From Piscinibacter sp. XHJ-5 (GTDB lineage: Bacteria; Pseudomonadota; Gammaproteobacteria; Burkholderiales; Burkholderiaceae_C), in NCBI RefSeq assembly GCF_029855045.1, contig NZ_CP123228.1, positions 5,084,001 to 5,148,000 of the forward strand: 64,000 bases of DNA. The letters run 5' to 3'. Under the pieces are notes generated by a model. That model was not told where the DNA came from and did not search any database. It worked only from the letters and a program-made list of their open reading frames with translations. This document shows, one piece after another, positions 34,181 to 41,461 of this stretch. Numbering within the stretch: position 1 is the stretch's first letter; each line of letters begins with the position of its first letter. Made by a program: the position numbers and the translations under genes.

Positions 34181-35917
34181 TCATGCGGGGACGGCGCCCA
34201 GCGGAGTCGCGATGCGCAGGCGCCGGTAGGCGTCGCGCTCGGTGTCGGCGACGGGAACGATGTAGGGCTCGATCGGGCGCTTGAAACTCTGCATCTCGCC
34301 GCGTTCGCCCTTTTTCAGCTGGGCGTGGCAGAACCACTCGGCGTCGTTGCGCTCTGGAAAGTCGACGCGCGCGTGATACAGCCCCCAGCGGCTTTCGGTG
34401 CGGTACAGCGACGCGCGCGCCGCCATCTCGGCGCAGTCGCGGATCGCATGTACCTCGAGGGCACGCATCAGCTCATGGGGCTCGCTCGCCTTGAGCCGTT
34501 CCAGGTCCTCGCGGATGGCCTCGAAGCGCTCCAGTCCGATCTCCATCTTGCGCGTGACCTTCGGCGGCTGGAGGTAGTCGTTGACCATGCGGCGCAGCTT
34601 GTATTCGACCTGGTTGGGCGGCAGGCCGTCTTCGCGCTGCAGCGGCGCCCAGACGCGCGCACGCTCCTGCTCGACCTGCGCGCCGTCCAGCGGCGCAAAG
34701 TCGTGCGCCTGACAGAACTCCGCGCTGCTCTCGCCCGCCAGGCGGCCATACACGAAGGCGCCCAGCATGTAGTTGTGCGGCACGCAGGCCATGTCGCCGG
34801 CGGCGTGGAGCCCGGGCACGGTCGTCTGCGCGTGCTCGTCGACCCACACGCCGGACGCCGAATGGCCGCTGCACAGGCCGATCTCGGAGATGTGCATTTC
34901 CACCATGCGCTCGCGGTAGTCGGTGCCGCGCCCGGCGTGGAAGCGGCCGCGGCTGGGCCGTTCGTTGGTGTGCAGGATCGTCTCGATCGTCGAGATCGTC
35001 TCTTCGGCCAAGTGGTCGAGCTTGAGAAACACCGGGCCCTTGCCGCCGTGCAGCTCCTGGTGGAATTCCCACATCATCTGGCCGCTCCAGTAGTCGCACT
35101 CGATGAAGCGCTGCCCCGCCGCGTTGGTGGTGTAGCCGCCGAAGGGGCCGGTGACGTAGGCGCAGGCCGGCCCGTTGTAGTCCTTGATCAGCGGGTTGAT
35201 CTGGAAGCACTCGATGCCCGAGAGCTCGGCGCCGGCGTGATACGCCATGGCGTAGCCGTCGCCTGAGTTGGTCGGGTTCTCGTAGGTGCCGAAGAGGTAG
35301 CCCGAAGCCGGCAGGCCCAGGCGCCCTGCCGCGCCGCAACTCAGCACCACGGCCTTGGCCCGGATGACGTGGAAGTCGGCGGTGCGGCAGTCGAAGCCCA
35401 TCACGCCCGCGATGCGCCCGTCGTCGCCGGTGAGCAGGCGCGTCGCCACCAGCCGGTTGGTGATCTCCACCCGTGCCCGCTTCAGCTGGCGGTACAGCAC
35501 CTTCTTGATGTCGTGCCCCTCGGGCATGGGGAGCACGTAGCTGCCCATGTGGTGCACCTTCTTCACGGCGTAGTCGCCGGTCTCGTCCTTCTCGAAGCGA
35601 ACGCCCCAGCGGTCCAGCTCCTCGATCATCGCGAAGCTGTTCGCTGCGTAGGCCATCACCGTCTTCTGATTGACGATGCCGTCGTTCGCGATGGTGATCT
35701 CGCGCACGTACTGCTCCGGCGTCGCGTGGCCGGGAATGACGGCGTTGTTCAGCCCGTCCATGCCCATGGAGATGGCGCCGCTGCGCTTGACGTTGGCTTT
35801 GTCCAGCAGCAGCACGCGCAAGGCGGGGTTTGCCTGCTTCGCCTTCACGGCGGCCATGGGGCCGGCCGTGCCGCCGCCGACCACGACAACATCGAACTCA
35901 TGCTCGAAGGTCTGCAT
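34181..35917 (-). CDS. AprA-like FAD-dependent oxidoreductase (fumarate reductase/adenylylsulfate reductase family)
   Basis: A 578-residue flavoprotein of the succinate dehydrogenase/fumarate reductase/AprA superfamily. The FAD dinucleotide motif FDVVVVGGGTAGPMAAVKAK is at residues 8-27, followed by LLLDKANVKRSGAISMGMDG, which is the hallmark loop of adenylylsulfate reductase alpha chains (EKANxKRSGAVAMG). Further landmarks are CGAAGRLGLPASGYLFGTYE, NPTNSGDGYAMAYHAGAEL, GLHAAGDMACVPHNYMLGAF and the C-terminal helical domain. Paired with the AprB-like ferredoxin it should carry out a two-electron redox step on a sulfur oxyanion or organosulfur compound. No sulfate adenylyltransferase or dissimilatory sulfite reductase is in the window. 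It starts one base after the gntR stop. Confidence 0.88.
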   Translation of the reverse strand: MQTFEHEFDVVVVGGGTAGPMAAVKAKQANPALRVLLLDKANVKRSGAISMGMDGLNNAVIPGHATPEQYVREITIANDGIVNQKTVMAYAANSFAMIEELDRWGVRFEKDETGDYAVKKVHHMGSYVLPMPEGHDIKKVLYRQLKRARVEITNRLVATRLLTGDDGRIAGVMGFDCRTADFHVIRAKAVVLSCGAAGRLGLPASGYLFGTYENPTNSGDGYAMAYHAGAELSGIECFQINPLIKDYNGPACAYVTGPFGGYTTNAAGQRFIECDYWSGQMMWEFHQELHGGKGPVFLKLDHLAEETISTIETILHTNERPSRGRFHAGRGTDYRERMVEMHISEIGLCSGHSASGVWVDEHAQTTVPGLHAAGDMACVPHNYMLGAFVYGRLAGESSAEFCQAHDFAPLDGAQVEQERARVWAPLQREDGLPPNQVEYKLRRMVNDYLQPPKVTRKMEIGLERFEAIREDLERLKASEPHELMRALEVHAIRDCAEMAARASLYRTESRWGLYHARVDFPERNDAEWFCHAQLKKGERGEMQSFKRPIEPYIVPVADTERDAYRRLRIATPLGAVPA

Positions 35918-35918
35918 G

Positions 35919-36680
35919 TCAGGCGTCCTGATGGCGTTGGCGGTCGACGCGCAGCCGGTACTGGAACGTGTCGGCGCGGAAGTAGAGGAACTCGAAGTCG
36001 ATCGGCCTGTGATGGGTGTCGTGCGTCAGTCGCTCGATGCGCATCACCGGCGCGCCCTCGCCGATGCGCAGGGCCGCGGCCATCTGCGCGTCTGCCAGCG
36101 TGGCGTCGATCTTCAGATCGGCATGGCCGAGCGGCAGGGCGCACTCGTTTTCGATGATGAGAAAGATGTCGCGTGTGAGCAGATCGGCCTGGGCGAGCTT
36201 GCGCCCCAGCGGCGCCGGCACGTAGGTGAGCTCCAGCGACACCGGTTCCCGGTCGAGCAGGCGCACGCGGCGGATCTCGGTCACCGCCGCACCCTCTGCC
36301 ATTTGCAGACGCTGAGCCACCTGCGCGTCCGCCGCGATGAAGCGCAGGTCGAGCAGCTGGTTGACCACCTCGTGGCCCATCGCCGACATCGACTCGGCGA
36401 ATCCCATCAGGCTGCTGACGTTCTGGAACGCCTTGGGCCGCGAGACGAAGCTGCCCTTGCCCTGCAACGTGTAGATGAGCCCTTCGCGCTGCAGATCTGC
36501 CATCGCCTGGCGCACCGTGATGCGGCTGACGCCGAAGCTCGCGCCCAGCTCGCTCTCGGAGGGCAGCTGCGACAGCGGCGCGCAGCTGCCGTCGAGGATG
36601 CGCGCACGCAGCGTGTTCTTGATCTGCGCGTGCAGCGGGCCACTGGGCAATGGGATCAGCTCGGCGGTGTTCGACTTCAT
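35919..36680 (-). CDS. GntR/HutC-family transcriptional regulator
   Basis: A 253-residue regulator: N-terminal GntR winged helix (IKNTLRARILDGSCAPLSQL, PSESELGASFGVSRITVRQA, LQREGLIYTLQGKGSFVSRP) and a C-terminal UTRA effector domain (LDREPVSLELTYVPAPLG; EGAPVMRIERLTHDTHHRPI). It is the first gene of the nine-gene operon, one base ahead of the flavoprotein gene, so it very probably controls the operon and itself. A perfect 13-base palindrome lies 52 bases upstream. ATG 36680 is used; a GTG two codons upstream is also possible. Confidence 0.92.
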   Translation of the reverse strand: MKSNTAELIPLPSGPLHAQIKNTLRARILDGSCAPLSQLPSESELGASFGVSRITVRQAMADLQREGLIYTLQGKGSFVSRPKAFQNVSSLMGFAESMSAMGHEVVNQLLDLRFIAADAQVAQRLQMAEGAAVTEIRRVRLLDREPVSLELTYVPAPLGRKLAQADLLTRDIFLIIENECALPLGHADLKIDATLADAQMAAALRIGEGAPVMRIERLTHDTHHRPIDFEFLYFRADTFQYRLRVDRQRHQDA

Positions 36681-36731
36681 CGGCACGACTTGTTATGACG
36701 AGTGGCCGGGAGCGTAGCCATGGGGCTTCCG

Positions 36732-36744
36732 CTTGTTAAACAAG
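36732..36744. promoter_or_regulatory. Perfect palindrome, probable operator of the GntR-led operon
   Basis: CTTGTT-A-AACAAG, with six-base arms about a central A, lies in the divergent region between gntR (minus) and the desaturase gene (plus). A related imperfect half site (CTTGTTATGACGAG) covers the gntR start side near 36690. HutC-type GntR proteins bind dyads of this size. A second short palindrome (ATATCGATAT, 36753-36762) lies next to it and may belong to the promoter. Confidence 0.55.
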
Positions 36745-36839
36745 ATCGCCGCATATCGATATCGGGTCATCGCCCCGCATAAGCAACCGCTCATTGCTTC
36801 GTTGGCTTCGGCTGCGGTGGCGGGTACGGTCTGGCCACC

Positions 36840-37751
36840 ATGCCGCCCGCATCACCCGACCATCCGTCGCACGCAGAGTGGCCGACCTGGGGCCTGATGG
36901 CGGCCATCCATTGCGGTTGGCTGCTCGCCGCGCGGCATGCCCAGGCGCTCGGTCCGCTGCCGGCTTGTGTCGTGCTCGCGATCCTCGCGTGCTGGTTCAT
37001 GAGCTTCCAGCATGAACTGCTGCACGGTCATCCGACGCGACACCAGGCCGTGAACCGATGGCTCGGGTTGCTGCCGCTCGCAGTCTGGTACCCGTACGAC
37101 ATCTACCGCGCCACACATCTCGCCCACCACCGTGACGAGACCTTGACGCTGCCCGGCATCGATCCCGAGAGCAACTACATCGCGGCTGGCGACTTCGCCA
37201 AGATGCCGCGCTGGTTCAGGCCATTGTGGTTCGCGCAACGCACGGTTGCCGGCCGCGTGCTGCTCGGCCCCGCCCTCGTCATCGTCCCTCTCTGGCTGGA
37301 CATCGTCCGCAAGCCATGGCGCGGCGACTTCTCGCAGTCGCGCCTGTGGGCGCAGCACCTGTTGCTGCTGGGCGCATTGCTGTGGGGACTCCATCGCTAC
37401 GCCGGGATCGGGCCAGTGCAGTACCTGTTCGGCGTGGGTTACCCCGCGCTCGGCCTGGCCATGCTGCGCTCGTTCTACGAGCATCGGCCGGCCAACGATC
37501 CGGCCCACCGTGTGGTCATCAACGAAGCCGGATGGTTCTGGCGGCTGCTGTTCCTCAACAACAACTACCATGCGGTCCACCATGAGGCACCCCACGTACC
37601 GTGGTACCGCATCCGGGCGCACTACCTGGCCGATCGCGATCGTGTGCTGCATCGCAACGGACGCTTCCTGGTCCACGGCTACGGCGCGCTGATGCGGCGC
37701 CATGCCCTGAGGCCCATCGATTCACCGATCCATCCGGAAGCCCGCCCATGA
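36840..37751 (+). CDS. Membrane fatty acid desaturase-family protein
   Basis: A 303-residue integral membrane di-iron protein. The histidine boxes are FQHELLHGHPTRH, THLAHHRDE and NNNYHAVHHEAPH, in the normal order and spacing of the desaturase/hydroxylase superfamily. About four hydrophobic helices lie between them. The superfamily includes fatty acyl desaturases, carotenoid ketolases and alkane hydroxylases; the sequence does not decide which. The gene overlaps the PhnD-like gene by four bases (ATGA), a pairing that suggests a joint task. It is divergent from gntR and shares that promoter region. Confidence 0.85.
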   Translation: MPPASPDHPSHAEWPTWGLMAAIHCGWLLAARHAQALGPLPACVVLAILACWFMSFQHELLHGHPTRHQAVNRWLGLLPLAVWYPYDIYRATHLAHHRDETLTLPGIDPESNYIAAGDFAKMPRWFRPLWFAQRTVAGRVLLGPALVIVPLWLDIVRKPWRGDFSQSRLWAQHLLLLGALLWGLHRYAGIGPVQYLFGVGYPALGLAMLRSFYEHRPANDPAHRVVINEAGWFWRLLFLNNNYHAVHHEAPHVPWYRIRAHYLADRDRVLHRNGRFLVHGYGALMRRHALRPIDSPIHPEARP

Positions 37752-38548
37752 GCGACTGCTGTGCATCGCTGCCGATGTACGACGTCGATCGCGACGCGGT
37801 GCAAGCCTGGTGGCGCTGCCTCGCCCGCGCCATGCGCGCCGAAGGGCTCGCGGGAGTGCCATCGCGGGTCGAATGGCCGCAAGATCTGAACGCGCACTGG
37901 CGCGACCCCACGCTGCTGCTGAGCCAGGCGTGCGGATACCCGCTGGTCACAGGGCTCGCGGATGCGGTCGAGGTCGTCGGCGCATTCCGCTATGCAGCAC
38001 CGGGCTGCGAGGGCATTGACTACCGTAGCGAGCTGGTGGCGCGGGAGCAGGACGCCAGCCGGGGTATCGAGCACTTCCGCGGGCGCGTGGCAGCGTTCAA
38101 CGCGCGCGGGTCCCACTCGGGATGCAACGCGCTGCGCGCGCTGGTGGCGCCGCTGGCGGACCGAGGACGGTTCTTCTCCCGCGCGGTCCGATCGGGATCG
38201 CATCGCGAATCCATCGCGCTGGTTCGGGACGGGCACGCCGACATCGCTGCGGTCGACTGCGTCAGCCTGGCTCTTTTCAGACTGCACGCACCCGAGCTGC
38301 TGAAGGGACTGCGCATTGTCGGCAGCACGGCGGCCGCGCCGGGCTTGCCGCTGGTGACATCGCGCCGCCGGCCGCCGGACGAGGTGCAAGCGCTGCGACG
38401 TGCGTTGATCGCCGCCTGTACCGAGCCTGCCTTCGATGGACAGCGCGAAGCGCTCCTCATCGAAGGATTCGAAGCGGCTGCAGCGCCTTGCTGGGATCGC
38501 ATCGACCTGATGCGTCGCGCCGGCGAGGCGCTGGTCGACTTCGACTGA
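37748..38548 (+). CDS. PhnD-like phosphate/phosphonate binding-protein family member without signal peptide
   Basis: A 266-residue protein of the PhnD/PBP2 class: ASLPMYDVDRDAVQAWWRCL at the N-terminus, LLLSQACGYPLVTGLADAVE, AFNARGSHSGCNALRALVAP, and GHADIAAVDCVSLALF. PhnD proteins are normally exported, but this one starts directly with the domain and has no signal peptide, so it should stay in the cytoplasm. A missing upstream start is unlikely because the ATG overlaps the desaturase stop. It may act as a cytoplasmic ligand sensor or a degenerate enzyme-like binding protein. No phosphonate transporter is adjacent. Confidence 0.8.
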   Translation: MSDCCASLPMYDVDRDAVQAWWRCLARAMRAEGLAGVPSRVEWPQDLNAHWRDPTLLLSQACGYPLVTGLADAVEVVGAFRYAAPGCEGIDYRSELVAREQDASRGIEHFRGRVAAFNARGSHSGCNALRALVAPLADRGRFFSRAVRSGSHRESIALVRDGHADIAAVDCVSLALFRLHAPELLKGLRIVGSTAAAPGLPLVTSRRRPPDEVQALRRALIAACTEPAFDGQREALLIEGFEAAAAPCWDRIDLMRRAGEALVDFD

Positions 38549-38644
38549 TCGGGCTCGGGCCGCGCTGGCGGCTGCTTCGCCGGACAACCAGCACGAGGCA
38601 GATAAGCAAGCGCGATTTCGTTCGTTTCCCGTACGCATTGGCGT

Positions 38645-38675
38645 CTATAGCCTTCATCCCGAAATCGAAAGGAAC
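38645..38675 (+). promoter_or_regulatory. Promoter/leader region of the encapsulin-associated rhodanese gene
   Basis: The bases before the rhodanese ATG contain CTATAGCC (38645-38652) and a good ribosome-binding site (AAAGGAA). The TATAGCC sequence is repeated as part of a perfect palindrome upstream of the encapsulin gene (40432-40443), which hints at shared control of the two transcription units. No -35 element can be named with confidence. Confidence 0.3.
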
Positions 38676-38680
38676 GACCC

Positions 38681-39148
38681 ATGACTGCCCTGCTTGTCGA
38701 ACTGCCCCGCCCGAGCGTCCTGGAGGAAGCACGCTCGCTTGCACGCGAAGCCAAGCTGCCCTATTCGGGCGGCGTGGCACCGGCCGACGCATGGGCGCTG
38801 GCCCGCAGCGGCCAGGCGGTGCTGGTGGACGTGCGCTCCGCCGAGGAGCGCACATTCGTGGGTCGCGTGCCCGACAGCCTGCACGTGCCCTGGGCGACCG
38901 GCACGAGCCTGACGCGCAATCCGCGCTTCGTGCGCGAGCTGGAGGCCAAGGTAGGCAAGCAGGCCATCGTGCTGCTGCTGTGCCGCAGCGGCAAGCGCTC
39001 GGCACTTGCCGCCGAGGCGGCGACCAAGGCCGGCTTCCAGAGCGTCTTCAATGTGCTCGAGGGCTTCGAAGGCGAGCTCGATGCGCAGCAGCAGCGTGGC
39101 CACTTCGACGGCTGGCGTCATCGCGGCCTGCCGTGGGCACAAGACTGA
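38681..39148 (+). CDS. Single-domain rhodanese of the encapsulin locus
   Basis: A 155-residue rhodanese: AVLVDVRSAEERTFVGRVPD, the catalytic cysteine in LLLCRSGKRSALAA, and AGFQSVFNVLEGFEGELD. The CRSGKRS loop is typical of single-domain thiosulfate sulfurtransferases. Rhodaneses, serine acetyltransferase and cysteine desulfurase are recurrent neighbours of family 2A encapsulins, and here they share one strand in the order rhodanese, cysE, XRE, encapsulin, desulfurase. It probably moves sulfane sulfur between the desulfurase or the stored sulfur and cellular acceptors. Confidence 0.9.
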   Translation: MTALLVELPRPSVLEEARSLAREAKLPYSGGVAPADAWALARSGQAVLVDVRSAEERTFVGRVPDSLHVPWATGTSLTRNPRFVRELEAKVGKQAIVLLLCRSGKRSALAAEAATKAGFQSVFNVLEGFEGELDAQQQRGHFDGWRHRGLPWAQD

Positions 39149-39256
39149 ACAAGCAGTGGGCGGCGCACTGCCGCTTTGAAGGCGCTCGCTGCCCAAGGTC
39201 CACGGAGGCCTTGCGTGGCCTTGGAAACCGCCGCGAAACGACAAACGGGGGGATTC

Positions 39257-40171
39257 ATGAGCCTGTTCGAGCTGGACGACGTGGTGGCCGGTCTGCGGGA
39301 GGCGCGCGAGTGCTGGCGCAGCGCGCAGCAGCGGCCGCTGGAGCTGGCCGTGCGCGAGCTGCCCGACCGCGCTCAGGTCGCGGAGGCGGTGGACGCCTTG
39401 AGCTCGGCGCTGTTCCCGCTGCGGCTCGGACCGCCGCAGCTCAATCGCGAGGGCGAGGACTTCTTCGTCGGCCACACGCTGGACCTCGCGCTGCACACGC
39501 TGCGCGCGCAGGTACAGCTGGAGCTGCAGTACGCTGCCCGGCTCGATGGCCGCCGTGCGGATGATCTCGATGCACGGGCCAAGGCGATCGTGCGGCAATT
39601 CGCGCAGGGGCTGCCCGGCATCCGCGAGCTGCTCGACACCGATGTCCTCGCGGCCTACCGCGGCGACCCGGCCGCGCGCAGCGTCGACGAGGTGCTGCTG
39701 TGCTATCCCGGCATCACGGCGGTGATCCACCACCGCCTCGCGCACCGCTTGTACAGCCTGGAGCTTCCGCTGCTGGCGCGCATCGTCGCCGAGCTGGCTC
39801 ATGCGCGAACGGGCATCGACATCCATCCAGGCGCTCGCATCGGCGCGGGCTTCTTCATCGATCACGGCACGGGCGTCGTCATCGGCGAAACCGCGGTGAT
39901 CGGCGAGCGCGTGCGCCTGTATCAGGCGGTGACGCTGGGCGCGAAGCGCTTTCCGGCCGACGACAACGGCGAGCTGCGCAAGGGTTTGCCGCGTCATCCG
40001 ATCGTCGAGGACGATGTGGTCATCTACGCCGGCGCGACCATCCTCGGCCGTGTGACGATCGGCCGCGGCTCGACGATCGGCGGCAACGTGTGGCTCACGC
40101 ACAGCGTGCCTGCGGGCAGCCACGTGACCCAGGCGAGCACCCAGCAGCGAGCGGATGAGGTTGCTGCATGA
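39257..40171 (+). CDS. cysE: Serine O-acetyltransferase (EpsC/CysE type)
   Basis: A 304-residue acetyltransferase, starting at 39257 behind a GGGGGG ribosome-binding site. An alpha-helical N-terminal domain of about 170 residues precedes the left-handed beta-helix (IDIHPGARIGAGFFIDHGTG, VVIGETAVIGERVRLYQAVT, LGAKRFPADDNGELRKGLPR, IVEDDVVIYAGATILGRVTI), with the catalytic histidine in IDHGTG. It makes O-acetylserine, the carbon acceptor for cysteine synthesis and the usual inducer of sulfur-starvation regulators. Its gene overlaps the XRE regulator gene (ATGA) and lies next to the encapsulin, where cysteine is the substrate of the encapsulated desulfurase. Confidence 0.93.
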   Translation: MSLFELDDVVAGLREARECWRSAQQRPLELAVRELPDRAQVAEAVDALSSALFPLRLGPPQLNREGEDFFVGHTLDLALHTLRAQVQLELQYAARLDGRRADDLDARAKAIVRQFAQGLPGIRELLDTDVLAAYRGDPAARSVDEVLLCYPGITAVIHHRLAHRLYSLELPLLARIVAELAHARTGIDIHPGARIGAGFFIDHGTGVVIGETAVIGERVRLYQAVTLGAKRFPADDNGELRKGLPRHPIVEDDVVIYAGATILGRVTIGRGSTIGGNVWLTHSVPAGSHVTQASTQQRADEVAA

Positions 40172-40407
40172 CCGGCATCGGCGGGCGCTTCGGGCGCACG
40201 GTGCGCGAGTTGCGCGAGGCCCAGGGCTGGTCGCAGGAGCATCTCGCCGCGCTGGCCGAGCTCAATCGCACGTACCTCGGCGACGTCGAGCGCGGCAACG
40301 CGATGCCGTCGCTCGACACCGCGGCCAAGCTCGCGCGTGCCTTGCGCGTGGGTCTTGGCGCGCTGCTCGAGCGCTGCGAGCAGCAATCGACTGCGTCGAT
40401 CGCCTGA
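40168..40407 (+). CDS. Small XRE-family DNA-binding regulator
   Basis: A 79-residue protein that is almost only a lambda-repressor-type helix-turn-helix: FGRTVRELREAQGWSQEHLA, AELNRTYLGDVERGNAMPSL, DTAAKLARALRVGLGALLER. The gene overlaps the cysE stop by four bases and ends 116 bases before the encapsulin start, with a perfect palindrome in that gap. It is therefore a good candidate for the local regulator of the encapsulin gene. No effector domain is present, so it would respond through another partner or act by its own level. Confidence 0.88.
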   Translation: MTGIGGRFGRTVRELREAQGWSQEHLAALAELNRTYLGDVERGNAMPSLDTAAKLARALRVGLGALLERCEQQSTASIA

Positions 40408-40431
40408 GCGCGCGCAGCTCGCACTCCATGA

Positions 40432-40443
40432 CGGCTATAGCCG
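40432..40443. promoter_or_regulatory. Perfect 12-base palindrome upstream of the encapsulin gene
   Basis: CGGCTATAGCCG, a perfect palindrome, 80 bases before the encapsulin ATG and directly after the XRE regulator gene. Small XRE proteins bind short palindromes of this kind. The TATAGCC half also occurs before the rhodanese gene. A second feature in this gap, TCATATCCATATTCG at about 40486-40500, is AT-rich and could be the -10 or a sulfur-regulator site. The ribosome-binding site is AGGAG. Confidence 0.45.
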
Positions 40444-40523
40444 GTTGAAGGCGCCGCTGCGCTCGCGCAGACTCCCTCGGCTTTCTCATATCCATATTCG
40501 CTTTCCTTCGATCAGGAGTCTCC

Positions 40524-41453
40524 ATGGCGGACATCGCGACCGCGCAATTGGCCCTCGGCGACAACGCCGCACGACAACTTGCCAATGCCACCAAGACGGC
40601 GCCGACGCTGTCGACCATCAGCCCGCGCTGGCTGACGCATCTGCTGCAGTGGGTGCCGGTGGAAGCCGGCATCTACCGGCTCAACAAGGTGCGCAATCCG
40701 CAGGACGTGCAGGTGCTGTGCGCCAAGCGCGACGAGTCGGAGCTGCCGAGCACCTTCGTCGACTACGAGGAACAGCCGCGCGAGTACTTCCTCAACGCGG
40801 TGAGCGCAGTGCTGGACGTGCACACCCGCGTGTCGGACCTCTACAGCAGCCCGCACGACCAGATCAAGGAGCAGCTGCGCCTGACGATCGAGACGATCAA
40901 GGAGACGCAGGAAAGCCAGCTCATCAACAACCCCGACTACGGGTTGCTGGCCAGCGTCGCACCCGAGCAGATCATCTACCCGCTGACCGGCGCGCCAACG
41001 CCCGATGACTTCGACGAGCTGCTGACCAAGGTGTGGAAGGAGCCGGCTTTCTTCCTGACGCACCCACTGGCCATCGCCGCCTTCGGTCGCGAGTGCACAC
41101 GGCGCGGTGTGCCGCCGCCGACCGTGAGCATGTTCGGCTCGCAGTTCCTCACCTGGCGCGGCATTCCGCTCGTGCCGTCGGACAAGGTGCCGGTGGCCGA
41201 CGGCAAGACCAAGGTCCTGCTGATGCGCGTGGGCGACAAGCGCCAGGGGGTCGTCGGCCTGTTCCAGCCCGGTCTGCCGGGCGAGCAGGGCCCGGGCCTG
41301 TCGGTGCGCTTCATGGGAATCAGCCGCAACGCGATCGCGTCGTACCTGATTTCACTCTACTGCTCGCTGGCCGTGCAGACCGACGATGCGCTGGCCGTGC
41401 TCGAGGACGTGGAGGTCGGCAAGTACCACGACTATCCGGACACCTACAAGTGA
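40524..41453 (+). CDS. Family 2A encapsulin shell protein (SrpI-like)
   Basis: A 309-residue protein matching the family 2A encapsulin (SrpI) shell, of HK97-type fold. Characteristic segments are LALGDNAARQLANATKTAPT at the N-terminal arm, ISPRWLTHLLQWVPVEAGIY, VLCAKRDESELPSTFVDYEE, EYFLNAVSAVLDVHTRVSDL, LINNPDYGLLASVAPEQIIY, and SRNAIASYLISLYCSLAVQT. There is no cyclic-nucleotide-binding insertion, which separates it from family 2B. Sixty copies are expected to assemble into a T=1 nanocompartment in the cytoplasm that loads the cysteine desulfurase encoded eight bases downstream. Family 2A shells from Synechococcus and Acinetobacter have been linked to sulfur starvation and elemental sulfur storage. 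Confidence 0.95.
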   Translation: MADIATAQLALGDNAARQLANATKTAPTLSTISPRWLTHLLQWVPVEAGIYRLNKVRNPQDVQVLCAKRDESELPSTFVDYEEQPREYFLNAVSAVLDVHTRVSDLYSSPHDQIKEQLRLTIETIKETQESQLINNPDYGLLASVAPEQIIYPLTGAPTPDDFDELLTKVWKEPAFFLTHPLAIAAFGRECTRRGVPPPTVSMFGSQFLTWRGIPLVPSDKVPVADGKTKVLLMRVGDKRQGVVGLFQPGLPGEQGPGLSVRFMGISRNAIASYLISLYCSLAVQTDDALAVLEDVEVGKYHDYPDTYK

Positions 41454-41461
41454 CGCCGTCC

